In this document: piece by piece, positions 33,735 to 40,450 of the stretch
How positions within the stretch are numbered: position 1 is the stretch's first letter
Layout: the number at the start of each line of letters is the position of its first letter
NCBI RefSeq assembly: GCF_014204545.1
Contig: NZ_JACHLJ010000006.1
Span: 1 to 40,450, forward strand
From: Brevundimonas vesicularis
Lineage (GTDB): Bacteria; Pseudomonadota; Alphaproteobacteria; Caulobacterales; Caulobacteraceae
Length of the DNA: 40,450 nucleotides
Direction of reading: 5' to 3'
Program-made: the position numbers and the translations under genes
Notes under the pieces: model-generated
Told to the model about the DNA's origin: nothing
The model's input: the letters and a program-made list of their open reading frames with translations, nothing else
Databases searched by the model: none

Positions 33735-34307
33735 ATGAAAACCCTCCCCCTGAAGACCCTGGCGGTGACCGTCGCCGCCGGTCTGGCTCTGGCGGCCTGC
33801 GCCACCGCCACCCCGTATCAACCCGCAGGCTTCAACGGCCAGCGTGGCGGCTATGCCGAGCAGCGCCTGGAGAACAATCGTTTCCGGGTCAGCTTCTCAG
33901 GCAATTCGCTGACCTCGCGCGAACAGGTCGAACAGTCGTTGCTGCTGCGTTCGGCCGAGCTGGCGGTCGAAAGCGGTTACGACTGGTTCTCCACCGTCAA
34001 TCGCGCCACCGACCGCGACACCCGCTTCGTCGGCACGCCCGATCCGTTCTATTCGGGCTATAACCGCTTCTACAGCCCCTACTGGGGTCCGTCGTGGCGC
34101 TACTATCGCAGCGGCTTCTGGAGCCCGTGGGACCGTTACGGCCCGTGGGGCGTCAACGACTTCGACGTCCGCCAGGTCGACCGCTTCGAGGCCAACGCCG
34201 AAATCGTTCTGGGCCGCGGCCCCAAACCCGCCAACGACCCCAACGCCTTCGACGCGCGCGAAGTGATCCAGAACCTGGGTCCGCAGGTCACGCGCCCGGC
34301 GGCCTGA
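33735..34307 (+). CDS. CC0125/CC1285-type lipoprotein
   Basis: A 190-residue lipoprotein starting at ATG 33735. The signal ends LALAAC with the lipid-modified Cys, followed by ATATPYQPAG. The segment RFRVSFSGNSLTSREQVEQS and LLLRSAELAVESGYDWF is the conserved core of this Caulobacterales family. An aromatic Tyr/Trp-rich stretch comes next (YNRFYSPYWGPSWRYYRSGF). Probably outer-membrane attached; function unknown. AAGGAG lies about 10 bases before the ATG, and a strong terminator follows the stop. Confidence 0.85.
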   Translation: MKTLPLKTLAVTVAAGLALAACATATPYQPAGFNGQRGGYAEQRLENNRFRVSFSGNSLTSREQVEQSLLLRSAELAVESGYDWFSTVNRATDRDTRFVGTPDPFYSGYNRFYSPYWGPSWRYYRSGFWSPWDRYGPWGVNDFDVRQVDRFEANAEIVLGRGPKPANDPNAFDAREVIQNLGPQVTRPAA

Positions 34308-34313
34308 TGCTGA

Positions 34314-34349
34314 AAGCCCCTCTCCGCGACGTGGAGAGGGGCTTTTTCT
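34314..34349 (+). terminator. Rho-independent terminator of the lipoprotein gene
   Basis: AAGCCCCTCTCC and GGAGAGGGGCTT form a 12-bp stem followed by TTTCTTT. It separates the lipoprotein gene from the convergent DUF6065 gene. Confidence 0.9.
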
Positions 34350-34350
34350 T

Positions 34351-35124
34351 TCATCCCACGCGCGGTGACTTTAGCCTGCGCTTGTTGGAGTGTGTCGCCG
34401 GCGCCGTGCCCAGATCCTCGGGCACCTCGCCCTTGAAGTAGTAGCGCTGCCACGCCTCCTTGGCCGCATCCGGATCGCCGCCGGCCAGGCGCTGGTTGAA
34501 GTCGGTGCGGGCGCGGTTCCAGGCCTCGAACTGTCCCTTCATCACCGGGTTGGATTCCAGCGTGCGGATGATCGGCTGGAACTGTTCGACCTTCTTGTGC
34601 TCGATCAGATTGATGAAGCAGAAGGGTTCGCCCTTCTCGAAGGTGATCCGTCCCGGTCGGGTGAAGATCCAATTCATCGTGAAGGGGAAGGGCAGCCAGT
34701 CCGTTTCGATCAGGCCGACCAGCGGCTGGATGCCGTCCTTCACATGGTTGGGCGATCCCGAACACATCATCCCCCAGCCGGGCGGCGTGCGGAACAGATA
34801 TTGCGGATGCATGGTCAGCACCCCGCGCGAGAAGTGCGAGGTCACGAAATGGGCCAGATCGTGCTGGGGCCGATCCGGCGTGATGACGATGTCTTCCTGG
34901 CGCGGACCGCCGTTCCACTCGGCCGAGAAGCCGAACGGGCACAGGATTTCCCAACCCGTGGTGTTGGCCATGTTCAGCGGCAGGCACCGATAGGGGTGGC
35001 GGCTGATGAAGGCGTCCATCCAGTTGCGCGACTGGCGGCCGGGCACCAGGTCCGGCGGCCGAGCCGTCATCGGATAGCATTCCAGTTCCAGCGGGCGCGT
35101 GTTGACGGTATCGACCATGACCAT
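34351..35124 (-). CDS. DUF6065-family protein of unknown function
   Basis: A 257-residue soluble protein with conserved blocks LELECYPMTARPPDLVPGRQ, SRNWMDAFISRHPYRCLPLN, and NTTGWEILCPFGFSAEWNGG, which I recognise as the DUF6065 type. No catalytic motif is known to me. ATG 35118 is an alternative start two residues later. It is divergent from the prolyl-tRNA deacylase gene with only 31 bases between the start codons, so the promoters overlap. Confidence 0.65.
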   Translation of the reverse strand: MVMVDTVNTRPLELECYPMTARPPDLVPGRQSRNWMDAFISRHPYRCLPLNMANTTGWEILCPFGFSAEWNGGPRQEDIVITPDRPQHDLAHFVTSHFSRGVLTMHPQYLFRTPPGWGMMCSGSPNHVKDGIQPLVGLIETDWLPFPFTMNWIFTRPGRITFEKGEPFCFINLIEHKKVEQFQPIIRTLESNPVMKGQFEAWNRARTDFNQRLAGGDPDAAKEAWQRYYFKGEVPEDLGTAPATHSNKRRLKSPRVG

Positions 35125-35155
35125 TTCCTAACGCCCGAAACCCGACGGCTCAACC

Positions 35156-35671
35156 ATGACTGAAGCACCCGCTTTCGACCGCGAGAAACTGACCGTCTGG
35201 CTGAAGGCGAACGGCGTGGATCACCTCACCCACGACCACCCGGCCGTCTTTCGGGTCGAGGAGGGGCTGGATCTCAAGGCCGACCTGCCGGGCGCCCACA
35301 CCAAGAACCTGTTCCTCAAGGATCACAAAGGCCGCCTGTGGCTGATCTCGGCGCGTCAGGACACGGTGATCGACCTGAAACGCGCCGCCGCCGTCATGGG
35401 GTCGGGCCGCCTGTCGTTCGGCGCCGAGACGCTGATGTGGGAGACGCTGGGCGTCCGCCCCGGCTCGGTGACGGCGCTGGGCCTGATCAACGACACAGAC
35501 CGCCGCGTCACCTTCGTGCTGGACCAGCGCCTGTGGGACGCCGACATCGTCAACTTCCACCCCCTGACCAATACGGCGACCACCGCCCTGGATCAGTTGG
35601 CCTTCCGGCGGGTGCTGGCGCTGCTGGAGCGTGAGCCGGTGGTGTTGGATTTCGAGGCGATGGGCGCGTGA
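35156..35671 (+). CDS. Prolyl-tRNA editing protein PrdX/ProX (YbaK-like)
   Basis: A 171-residue free-standing trans-editing enzyme that hydrolyses mischarged Ala- or similar tRNA-Pro. Family motifs are [20 protein letters not shown] with the conserved Lys, [20 protein letters not shown], and [14 protein letters not shown]. It is the usual length. It starts at ATG 35156. Its short divergent spacing with the DUF6065 gene implies shared regulation. Confidence 0.9.
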   Translation: MTEAPAFDREKLTVWLKANGVDHLTHDHPAVFRVEEGLDLKADLPGAHTKNLFLKDHKGRLWLISARQDTVIDLKRAAAVMGSGRLSFGAETLMWETLGVRPGSVTALGLINDTDRRVTFVLDQRLWDADIVNFHPLTNTATTALDQLAFRRVLALLEREPVVLDFEAMGA

Positions 35672-35686
35672 ACCCATAGGGCGAAA

Positions 35687-36190
35687 TCAGACCTTCGCCA
35701 GGCGCGCCCTTCTCCACGACGCCCGCACGCCAAGGATCGCGACCGGCAGGGCGAAGATGTTCATATAGCTGCCGCCCAATCTGTAGTCGAACAGCCACCG
35801 GCCGCAGGTGATTTCCACCACGAGCCAGGCGAGGACAAAACAATTCGGCCAGATCGTGCGTCCATACACGATGGCGTAATAGGCCAGGATCACAAATCCC
35901 GTCAGCACCCCATGCACGACCAGACTGGACCAGTCGCCCGTGAACAGCGCGACAAAGGCCAAGAAGCCGTGAACCATGCCTAAGGGAATAACGGCTGCGC
36001 TTCCGCCTTCAATGCCCTCCGATAGGCTGCGCTTTGTGTTCACAGGCGCGAAGGCGGCCACCAGGACCCTCTGATCATTGCTGAGGGCGTTCGACGCCAC
36101 CTCACCAAAGCGCACCCTGCGACCGGCGGCGCGCTCCGCCAGCGGCAGCGGCAGCGGCTCTTTGATGGGACGGTTTTGGTTGTCCAGCAT
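35687..36190 (-). CDS. Hypothetical inner-membrane protein
   Basis: A 167-residue protein with a soluble N-terminal 70 residues followed by four or so hydrophobic segments (VIPLGMVHGFLAFVALFTG, VVHGVLTGFVILAYYAIVYG, NCFVLAWLVVEITCG, YMNIFALPVAILGV). The tail is basic (RASWRRARLAKV), probably cytoplasmic. No family is recognised. It starts at ATG 36190. Confidence 0.65.
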   Translation of the reverse strand: MLDNQNRPIKEPLPLPLAERAAGRRVRFGEVASNALSNDQRVLVAAFAPVNTKRSLSEGIEGGSAAVIPLGMVHGFLAFVALFTGDWSSLVVHGVLTGFVILAYYAIVYGRTIWPNCFVLAWLVVEITCGRWLFDYRLGGSYMNIFALPVAILGVRASWRRARLAKV

Positions 36191-36540
36191 TTAACCTGAA
36201 TATGGCAGGCGTGCTTGCAAACAGGTTAGCGGCGATGCCAGAGCGGTCGCCGCACCTCATTCTGCCGGACTTCGGGGATGTCGCGAGAGACGCAGCCGCG
36301 TCGCGGTAAAGCCGTCGTCATGGCCAACCGCTTGAACCTTGCCGCACAAGCCCCATCTCGCAAAGTCGGGCACAATGAGCGACGCGCGGCGGGGGATTTC
36401 AGACGAATTAGACGAATTAGACGGTGTTTTTCATGCCCACCGTCTGAAATCCAGGCGCGACCTTTTCCCGGCTTGATGCCGACGCATCCCGACGCCATCT
36501 GAACCGTTGAACCTGACTGATCTCTGCGCGGACCTCGCCC
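36191..36540. promoter_or_regulatory. Leader region of the thioredoxin-TPR gene with competing hairpins
   Basis: GGATTTCAGACG (36394-36405) and CGTCTGAAATCC (36441-36452) form a perfect 12-bp inverted repeat. Its loop holds a 9-bp direct repeat GACGAATTA (36402-36410, 36411-36419). A second stem, AGACGGTG (36419-36426) with CACCGTCT (36438-36445), uses part of the same right arm, so the two structures exclude each other. This resembles an attenuator but may be a repeat element. The promoters of the flanking divergent genes also lie in this 350-base gap; no gene is seen. Confidence 0.45.
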
Positions 36541-37446
36541 ATGACCCTGCTCGACCCGACCCTGACCCCCGACGCCGCCGGCGACCTGATCAAGGAAGGC
36601 ACCGACGCCTCCTTCATGACCGACGTGATCGAGGCGTCGAAACATCAGCCGGTCATCGTCGACTTCTGGGCCACCTGGTGCGGGCCGTGCCGGACCTTGG
36701 GGCCGGCGCTGGAGAAGGCCGTGCGAGCCGCCAAGGGGGCGGTGAAGATGGTCAAGATCGATGTGGACGCCAACCCGGCCTATGCGGGCCAGTTGCGGGT
36801 GCAGTCGATCCCGACGGTCTACGCCTTCGTCAACGGCCAGCCGGTCGATGGCTTCCAGGGCGCCATTCCCGACAGTCAGATCAAGGCCTTCATCGACAAG
36901 CTGACCGGCGGTCAGGGCGGCTCGACCGAGACGGCGCAACTGCTGGAGCTGGGCGAGGAATCGCTGGGCCTGAACGACTTCGGCGGCGCGGCCCAGGCCT
37001 TCGCCCACGTTCTGTCGATTGAGCCCGAGAACGAGAAGGCCATCGCCGGCATGGCGCGGGTCTATCTTGCGGGCGGCGACCCCGAACAGGCGGCCCAGAC
37101 CATCGCCATGGCGCCGCAGGACTCCAAGGAACCGACGGTCCAGAGCGTGCGCGCCCAGCTGGCCCTGGCGTCTAAAACCCCTTCCGGCGCCTCGGCCGAA
37201 CTCGAGGCCAAGGTCGCCACCGATCCGAACGATCATCAGGCGCGTTTCGACTTGGCCGAGGCCCAGAGCGCGGCCGGCGACTTCAAGGGCGCCGTCGACA
37301 ATCTGTTGGCCATCATCCAGGCCGATCGCGAGTGGAACGATCAGGCGGCCCGCAAACAGCTGCTGGTCATCTTCGACGCTGCGGGGCTGACCTCGGACGT
37401 GTCAAAGGACGGCCGGCGCCGGCTGTCGTCCATCCTGTTTTCGTAG
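36541..37446 (+). CDS. cnoX: Thioredoxin-TPR protein, CnoX/YbbN type
   Basis: A 301-residue cytosolic protein. The N-terminal thioredoxin domain (about residues 20-120) has the active-site WATWCGPCRTLGP and the cis-Pro in QSIPTVYAF. The C-terminal half is a row of TPR-like helices (LGLNDFGGAAQAFAHVLSIE, MARVYLAGGDPEQAAQTIAM, NDHQARFDLAEAQSAAGDFK). E. coli CnoX lacks the CxxC pair, but this one keeps CGPC, so it may also be redox-active. CnoX-type proteins protect clients and work with GroEL under oxidative stress. The next gene starts 11 bases later. Confidence 0.9.
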   Translation: MTLLDPTLTPDAAGDLIKEGTDASFMTDVIEASKHQPVIVDFWATWCGPCRTLGPALEKAVRAAKGAVKMVKIDVDANPAYAGQLRVQSIPTVYAFVNGQPVDGFQGAIPDSQIKAFIDKLTGGQGGSTETAQLLELGEESLGLNDFGGAAQAFAHVLSIEPENEKAIAGMARVYLAGGDPEQAAQTIAMAPQDSKEPTVQSVRAQLALASKTPSGASAELEAKVATDPNDHQARFDLAEAQSAAGDFKGAVDNLLAIIQADREWNDQAARKQLLVIFDAAGLTSDVSKDGRRRLSSILFS

Positions 37447-37457
37447 GTCTCCACCCC

Positions 37458-38114
37458 ATGCCTCAAGGCTATGTGCGCGCCCTCGACCTGCCTCAGGTGA
37501 TCCCGGTGTTCCCGCTGGGCGGGACCATCCTGCTGCCCCGCGGGCAGCTGCCGCTGAACATCTTCGAGCCGCGCTATCTGAACATGGTGGACGACGCCAT
37601 GGCCGGCGACCGGATCATCGGCCTGGTCCAGCCCAAGGGCGGAACGCCCGCCCTGCCCGGCCTGTCGCCGGTCGGTTGCGCGGGTCGGATCACTAGTTTC
37701 GCCGAGACTTCCGACGGGCGCTATCTGATCACCCTGACTGGCGTGTCGCGTTTCCGCATCGCCGCCGAAATGCCGTCCAAGACCCCCTACCGCCAGGTTC
37801 GCGCAGCGTTCGAGGCCTATGAGGACGATCTGGTCTCCCCGCCCGAAGAGCCGGACTTCGACCGCGACGCCTTCCTCGACGCCCTGCGCGCCTATATGGC
37901 GCACCGGCTTCTGGACATCGACTGGGAGACGGCCGAGACCGCGCCGATGGAGGCTCTGGTCAACAGCCTGTCGATGGCCCTGCCTTTCGAGCCGGCCGAG
38001 AAACAGGCGCTGCTGGAGGCGATGGGCCTGATGCCGCGCGCCGAGGCCCTGACCGCCCTGATGCGCATCGACGCCGCCGACGGCGGTGACGACGCCGCGC
38101 CGTCCATGCAATAA
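37458..38114 (+). CDS. LON substrate-binding domain protein
   Basis: A 218-residue protein from ATG 37458 ([20 protein letters not shown]). It is essentially a stand-alone N-terminal LON domain: [20 protein letters not shown] then [32 protein letters not shown] and LTGVSRFRI. There is no ATPase or protease part, so it is not Lon protease; it probably binds proteins or peptides. It follows cnoX by 11 bases and precedes the Trm112-like gene by 25 bases, so the three form a likely operon. A protein-quality role is a fair inference. Confidence 0.88.
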   Translation: MPQGYVRALDLPQVIPVFPLGGTILLPRGQLPLNIFEPRYLNMVDDAMAGDRIIGLVQPKGGTPALPGLSPVGCAGRITSFAETSDGRYLITLTGVSRFRIAAEMPSKTPYRQVRAAFEAYEDDLVSPPEEPDFDRDAFLDALRAYMAHRLLDIDWETAETAPMEALVNSLSMALPFEPAEKQALLEAMGLMPRAEALTALMRIDAADGGDDAAPSMQ

Positions 38115-38139
38115 GCGGCCACGCTTTCAGGAACCTGCC

Positions 38140-38334
38140 ATGAGTGACGCCTTCAATACGCCCGTGTCCGTCGATCCCCGCCTCTTGGAGGTGCTGGTCT
38201 GTCCCGTTACGCGCGGCAAGCTGACCTACGACCGCGACGCCAACGAGTTGATCTCGGCGGGCGCCAAACTGGCCTATCCGATCCGCGAGGGCGTGCCGAT
38301 CATGCTGGCCGAGGAAGCGCGTCAGCTCGACTAA
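38140..38334 (+). CDS. Trm112-family small protein
   Basis: A 64-residue protein. [20 protein letters not shown] has the family's CPxT/C start, followed by [20 protein letters not shown]. Only one Cys of the usual four zinc ligands is visible, which is common in bacterial members. Eukaryotic Trm112 activates methyltransferases; the bacterial partner is not defined. It is the last gene of the cnoX-LON operon. A long inverted repeat follows the stop. Confidence 0.85.
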   Translation: MSDAFNTPVSVDPRLLEVLVCPVTRGKLTYDRDANELISAGAKLAYPIREGVPIMLAEEARQLD

Positions 38335-38347
38335 ATATATTCCGCTC

Positions 38348-38464
38348 ATCCCCGCGAAAGCGGGGACCCAGCGCTTTGGGCGATAAGGCGTGTCCGATGG
38401 ATGCTCTTGGTCGATCCAACGCACTGCCGAGCGAAAGAACTGGGTCCCCGCTTTCGCGGGGATG
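38348..38464. repeat. 25-bp inverted repeat pair, BIME/MITE-like
   Basis: A 25-bp sequence at 38348-38372 (it includes CCCCGCGAAAGCGGGG, itself a hairpin) is repeated exactly in inverse orientation at 38440-38464, separated by 67 bases. Each arm is a small palindrome, so the element can form two hairpins or one long stem. It lies between the Trm112-like gene and gshB and does not look coding. Confidence 0.7.
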
Positions 38465-38535
38465 GGCGGATAAGGTTGCGGCGAAGCTCGTCGTTTCAAT
38501 TCCGCATTGCCTGCCAACGTAGAGAAGGCCTACCG

Positions 38536-39489
38536 ATGCTCAGAGTCGCCATCCAGATGGACCCGATCGAGGCCGTCGACATCGCCGGGGACACCACCTT
38601 CCTGATGGCCGAGACGGCGCAGGCGCGCGGTCACAAACAGTGGGTCTATGACTTCCGCACCCTGGCGCTGGAAGAGGGCCGCCTTTACTGCCGCGCCCGC
38701 CCGATCACCGTGCGGCGCGAGGTCGGCAACCACGTCAGCTTCGGCGATTGGGAAAAGCTGGATCTGGCCGAGGACGTGGACGTGATCCTGATGCGCCAGG
38801 ATCCGCCCTTCGACATGGCCTATGTGACCGCCACCTATCTGCTGGAGACGGTCCATCCACGGACGCTGGTGGTCAACGACCCGGCCCAGGTGCGATCGGC
38901 CCCCGAAAAGCTGATGGTCACCGCCTTCCCCGGCCTGCAACCGCCGACCCTGATCTCGGCCGACCCCGTCGCCCTGGACGCCTTCCACAAGAAGCATGGC
39001 GAGGTGGTTTTGAAGCCCCTGCATGGCAACGGCGGCTCGGGCGTGATCAAGCTGCGCGCCGATGATCCGAACCTGGACGCCCTGATCGAGATCCATGCCG
39101 CAGGCAGCCGCGATCCGCTGGTGATCCAGAAATTCATTCCCGCCGTGTCCAAGGGCGACAAGCGCATCCTGCTGATCGACGGCGAGCCCGTCGGAGCCAT
39201 TAACCGCGTCCCGGCGGCGGGCGCGGTGCGCTCAAACCTGCATGTCGGCGGCACGGCCATGCCGGTCGAGCTGACGCCGCGCGACCTGGAAATCTGCGCC
39301 GCCATCGGCCCGACGCTGAGGGAACGCGGCCTGATCTTCGTCGGCATCGACGTGATCGGCGACTATCTGACTGAGATCAACGTCACCTCCCCTACCGGCG
39401 CCCAGCAGTTAAAGGCCTTCACCGGCATCGACGCCACGGCCCTGATGTGGGACGCCATCGAAGCCAAACGCGCCGCACAGGTTGCGTGA
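38536..39489 (+). CDS. gshB: Glutathione synthetase
   Basis: A 317-residue ATP-grasp enzyme that adds glycine to gamma-glutamylcysteine. N-terminal [20 protein letters not shown] and [19 protein letters not shown] are GshB signatures. The glycine-rich ATP loop is [15 protein letters not shown], and the metal-binding end reads [20 protein letters not shown]. It starts at ATG 38536 (AGAGAAGG upstream); the frame also extends into the repeat element, which is ignored. It is full length. A gamma-glutamyltransferase and a GST elsewhere in the window also use glutathione. Confidence 0.95.
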   Translation: MLRVAIQMDPIEAVDIAGDTTFLMAETAQARGHKQWVYDFRTLALEEGRLYCRARPITVRREVGNHVSFGDWEKLDLAEDVDVILMRQDPPFDMAYVTATYLLETVHPRTLVVNDPAQVRSAPEKLMVTAFPGLQPPTLISADPVALDAFHKKHGEVVLKPLHGNGGSGVIKLRADDPNLDALIEIHAAGSRDPLVIQKFIPAVSKGDKRILLIDGEPVGAINRVPAAGAVRSNLHVGGTAMPVELTPRDLEICAAIGPTLRERGLIFVGIDVIGDYLTEINVTSPTGAQQLKAFTGIDATALMWDAIEAKRAAQVA

Positions 39490-39549
39490 TCGCTACTTGA
39501 ATTAGATTTCAGTTCATGGTTCGTTCTCTCGCTCAGGTGGGAGAACGAC

Positions 39550-40193
39550 ATGGTCGCGCGGGTTGTCACGGTCGCCTTTGACGGGGTGGAAGCCCGGCGC
39601 GTGGACGTCGAGGTCCAGTTGATCGGCAATGACGGGCCGACCATCTTCAATATCGTGGGCCTGCCGGACAAGGCGGTGGCCGAAAGCAAGGAGCGGGTGC
39701 GCGGAGCCTTCGCCGGCATCGGTCTGGCGCTGCCCGCCAAACGGATCATCGCCAACCTGGCGCCGGCGGACCTGCCCAAGGAGGGCAGCCATTTCGACCT
39801 GCCCATCGCCCTGGCCCTGATGGCGGCCATGGGGGTGATCGCGCCCGATGCGCTCGACGGCTGGGCCGCCATCGGCGAGCTGGGGCTGGACGGCCAGATC
39901 GCGCGGGTCGGCGGCGCCCTGCCCGCCGCCGTCGCCGCAGACGCCATGGGACTGGGTCTGATCTGCCCCGAGGCGACGGGACCGGAGGCGGCCTGGGCCG
40001 GCGGCGCCCGCATTCTTGCGCCGCGCTCGCTGATCAGCCTGGTCAATCATTTCAAGGGAACCCAGGTGCTGCGCGCGCCCGAGCCCGGACCGCTGGCGGA
40101 CGGCAAGGCCGTGCCCGACCTGCGCGAGGTCAAGGGTCAGGAAAGCGCCAAGCGCGCGCTGGAGATCGCGGCAGCCGGCGGTCACAACCTGCT
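39550..40193 (+). pseudogene. comM: comM/yifB 5' part, interrupted by a mobile element
   Basis: The frame encodes the N-terminal Lon-S5-like domain of the ComM/YifB AAA+ helicase: TIFNIVGLPDKAVAESKERV, NLAPADLPKEGSHFDLPIAL and AIGELGLDGQIARVGGALPA are characteristic. It then reaches VKGQESAKRALEIAAAGGHN and NLL, where the family continues with the Walker A GPPGSGKS. Here the sequence changes at about 40193 to unrelated residues (EPEPIVMVRAW), and a serine recombinase starts 30 bases on. ComM promotes branch migration in natural transformation, so the cell probably lacks it. The 3' half is outside the window. The frame stays open to 40362 by chance. Confidence 0.88.
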
Positions 40194-40223
40194 CGAACCG
40201 GAGCCGATTGTCATGGTCCGGGC

Positions 40224-40450
40224 ATGGTCTCCCAGACGATTCAGCCAACGATCCCAGCGACCATCTATGTTCGTTGGTCCAGTGAGGCCCAGACAGGGCG
40301 AGACAGTCTTCGGCGCCAGCTTGAATCGGCCCAGCGGTATGCGGACGAACATCGTCTCCTGATCGTTGAAACCATCATCGATGAGGCTGTCTCCGCATTC
40401 TCCGGTCATCATCTGACCAAGGGTCGGCTGGGAGAGTTCATCCGTCGTGT
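40224..40450 (+). CDS. Large serine recombinase, N-terminal part (runs off window)
   Basis: The visible 75 residues start MVSQTIQPTIPATIYVRWSS. The motif IYVRWSSEAQTGRDSLRRQL carries the catalytic serine and the conserved DSLRRQ, and IDEAVSAFSGHHLTKGRL follows as in large serine recombinases. ATG 40224 is the plausible start, but there is no strong ribosome-binding site. Lying immediately after the comM break, it is almost certainly the integrase of the element inserted there. It differs clearly from the recombinase fragment at 93-560. Confidence 0.85.
   Translation, partial: MVSQTIQPTIPATIYVRWSSEAQTGRDSLRRQLESAQRYADEHRLLIVETIIDEAVSAFSGHHLTKGRLGEFIRR

Noticed and set aside
36226..37236. A 336-residue minus-strand frame opposite the thioredoxin-TPR gene
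   Set aside because: It overlaps a clear thioredoxin domain and has shadow-like composition.
32737..38464. CRISPR array among the repeats
   Set aside because: The repeats are palindromic units of different classes, not evenly spaced direct repeats with unique spacers, and no cas genes are present.
40194..40362. The open frame continuing from comM into the recombinase region, as a fusion protein
   Set aside because: Residues after NLL bear no relation to ComM, and the recombinase is read in a different frame; the openness is chance.

Overview
The window looks like chromosome of a high-GC alphaproteobacterium, most likely a Caulobacterales member close to Brevundimonas. This rests on the core gene types and order (rpmH-rnpA-yidC-engB), a lipoprotein of the CC0125/CC1285 type, an alphaproteobacterial LexA operator (GTTC-N7-GTTC) and the style of the intergenic palindromes. 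It is an inference; no 16S or marker search was possible.

Layout. Positions 1-6350 are an integrated island of lower coding density. It holds a serine-recombinase catalytic fragment, two pairs of overlapping small genes of unknown function, an XRE regulator, a LexA-controlled umuDC-type mutagenic polymerase cassette, a small HTH protein and a tyrosine integrase. The integrase runs up to the 3' end of a tRNA-Arg(ACG) gene (6348-6424), the probable attachment site. The far end of the island lies outside the window. From about 6.5 to 39.5 kb the sequence is ordinary core or near-core chromosome: gamma-glutamyltransferase, class I ribonucleotide reductase (nrdA at 9.3-11.2 kb, nrdB at 26.4-27.5 kb), PAP2 phosphatase, CoA-transferase, sugar dehydrogenase, argG, a large M16 peptidase, the rpmH-rnpA-yidC-engB operon, two histidine kinases, GST, a nucleotidyltransferase/phosphoesterase pair, small secreted proteins, a LysE exporter, prolyl-tRNA deacylase, a thioredoxin-TPR protein, a LON-domain protein, a Trm112-like protein and glutathione synthetase. 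At 39550 comM begins, but its frame is cut at about 40193, just before the ATPase P-loop, and a second serine recombinase starts at 40224 and runs off the window. A second mobile element therefore sits in comM.

How the parts fit. Both window ends are mobile DNA using different targets: tRNA-Arg with a tyrosine integrase, and comM with a serine recombinase. The left island carries an error-prone polymerase whose UmuD partner has lost both residues of the Ser-Lys protease dyad and is about UmuD' length, yet it keeps a perfect SOS box. The split nrdA and nrdB genes each have a pair of NrdR-box-like sites exactly 31 bp apart, which suggests shared control. Several intergenic gaps carry palindromic or inverted repeat elements. 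I see no CRISPR array, rRNA or riboswitch that I can support. The observations most worth checking are the comM insertion, the dyad-less UmuD/UmuC cassette, the paired NrdR-like boxes and the competing hairpins in front of the thioredoxin-TPR gene.
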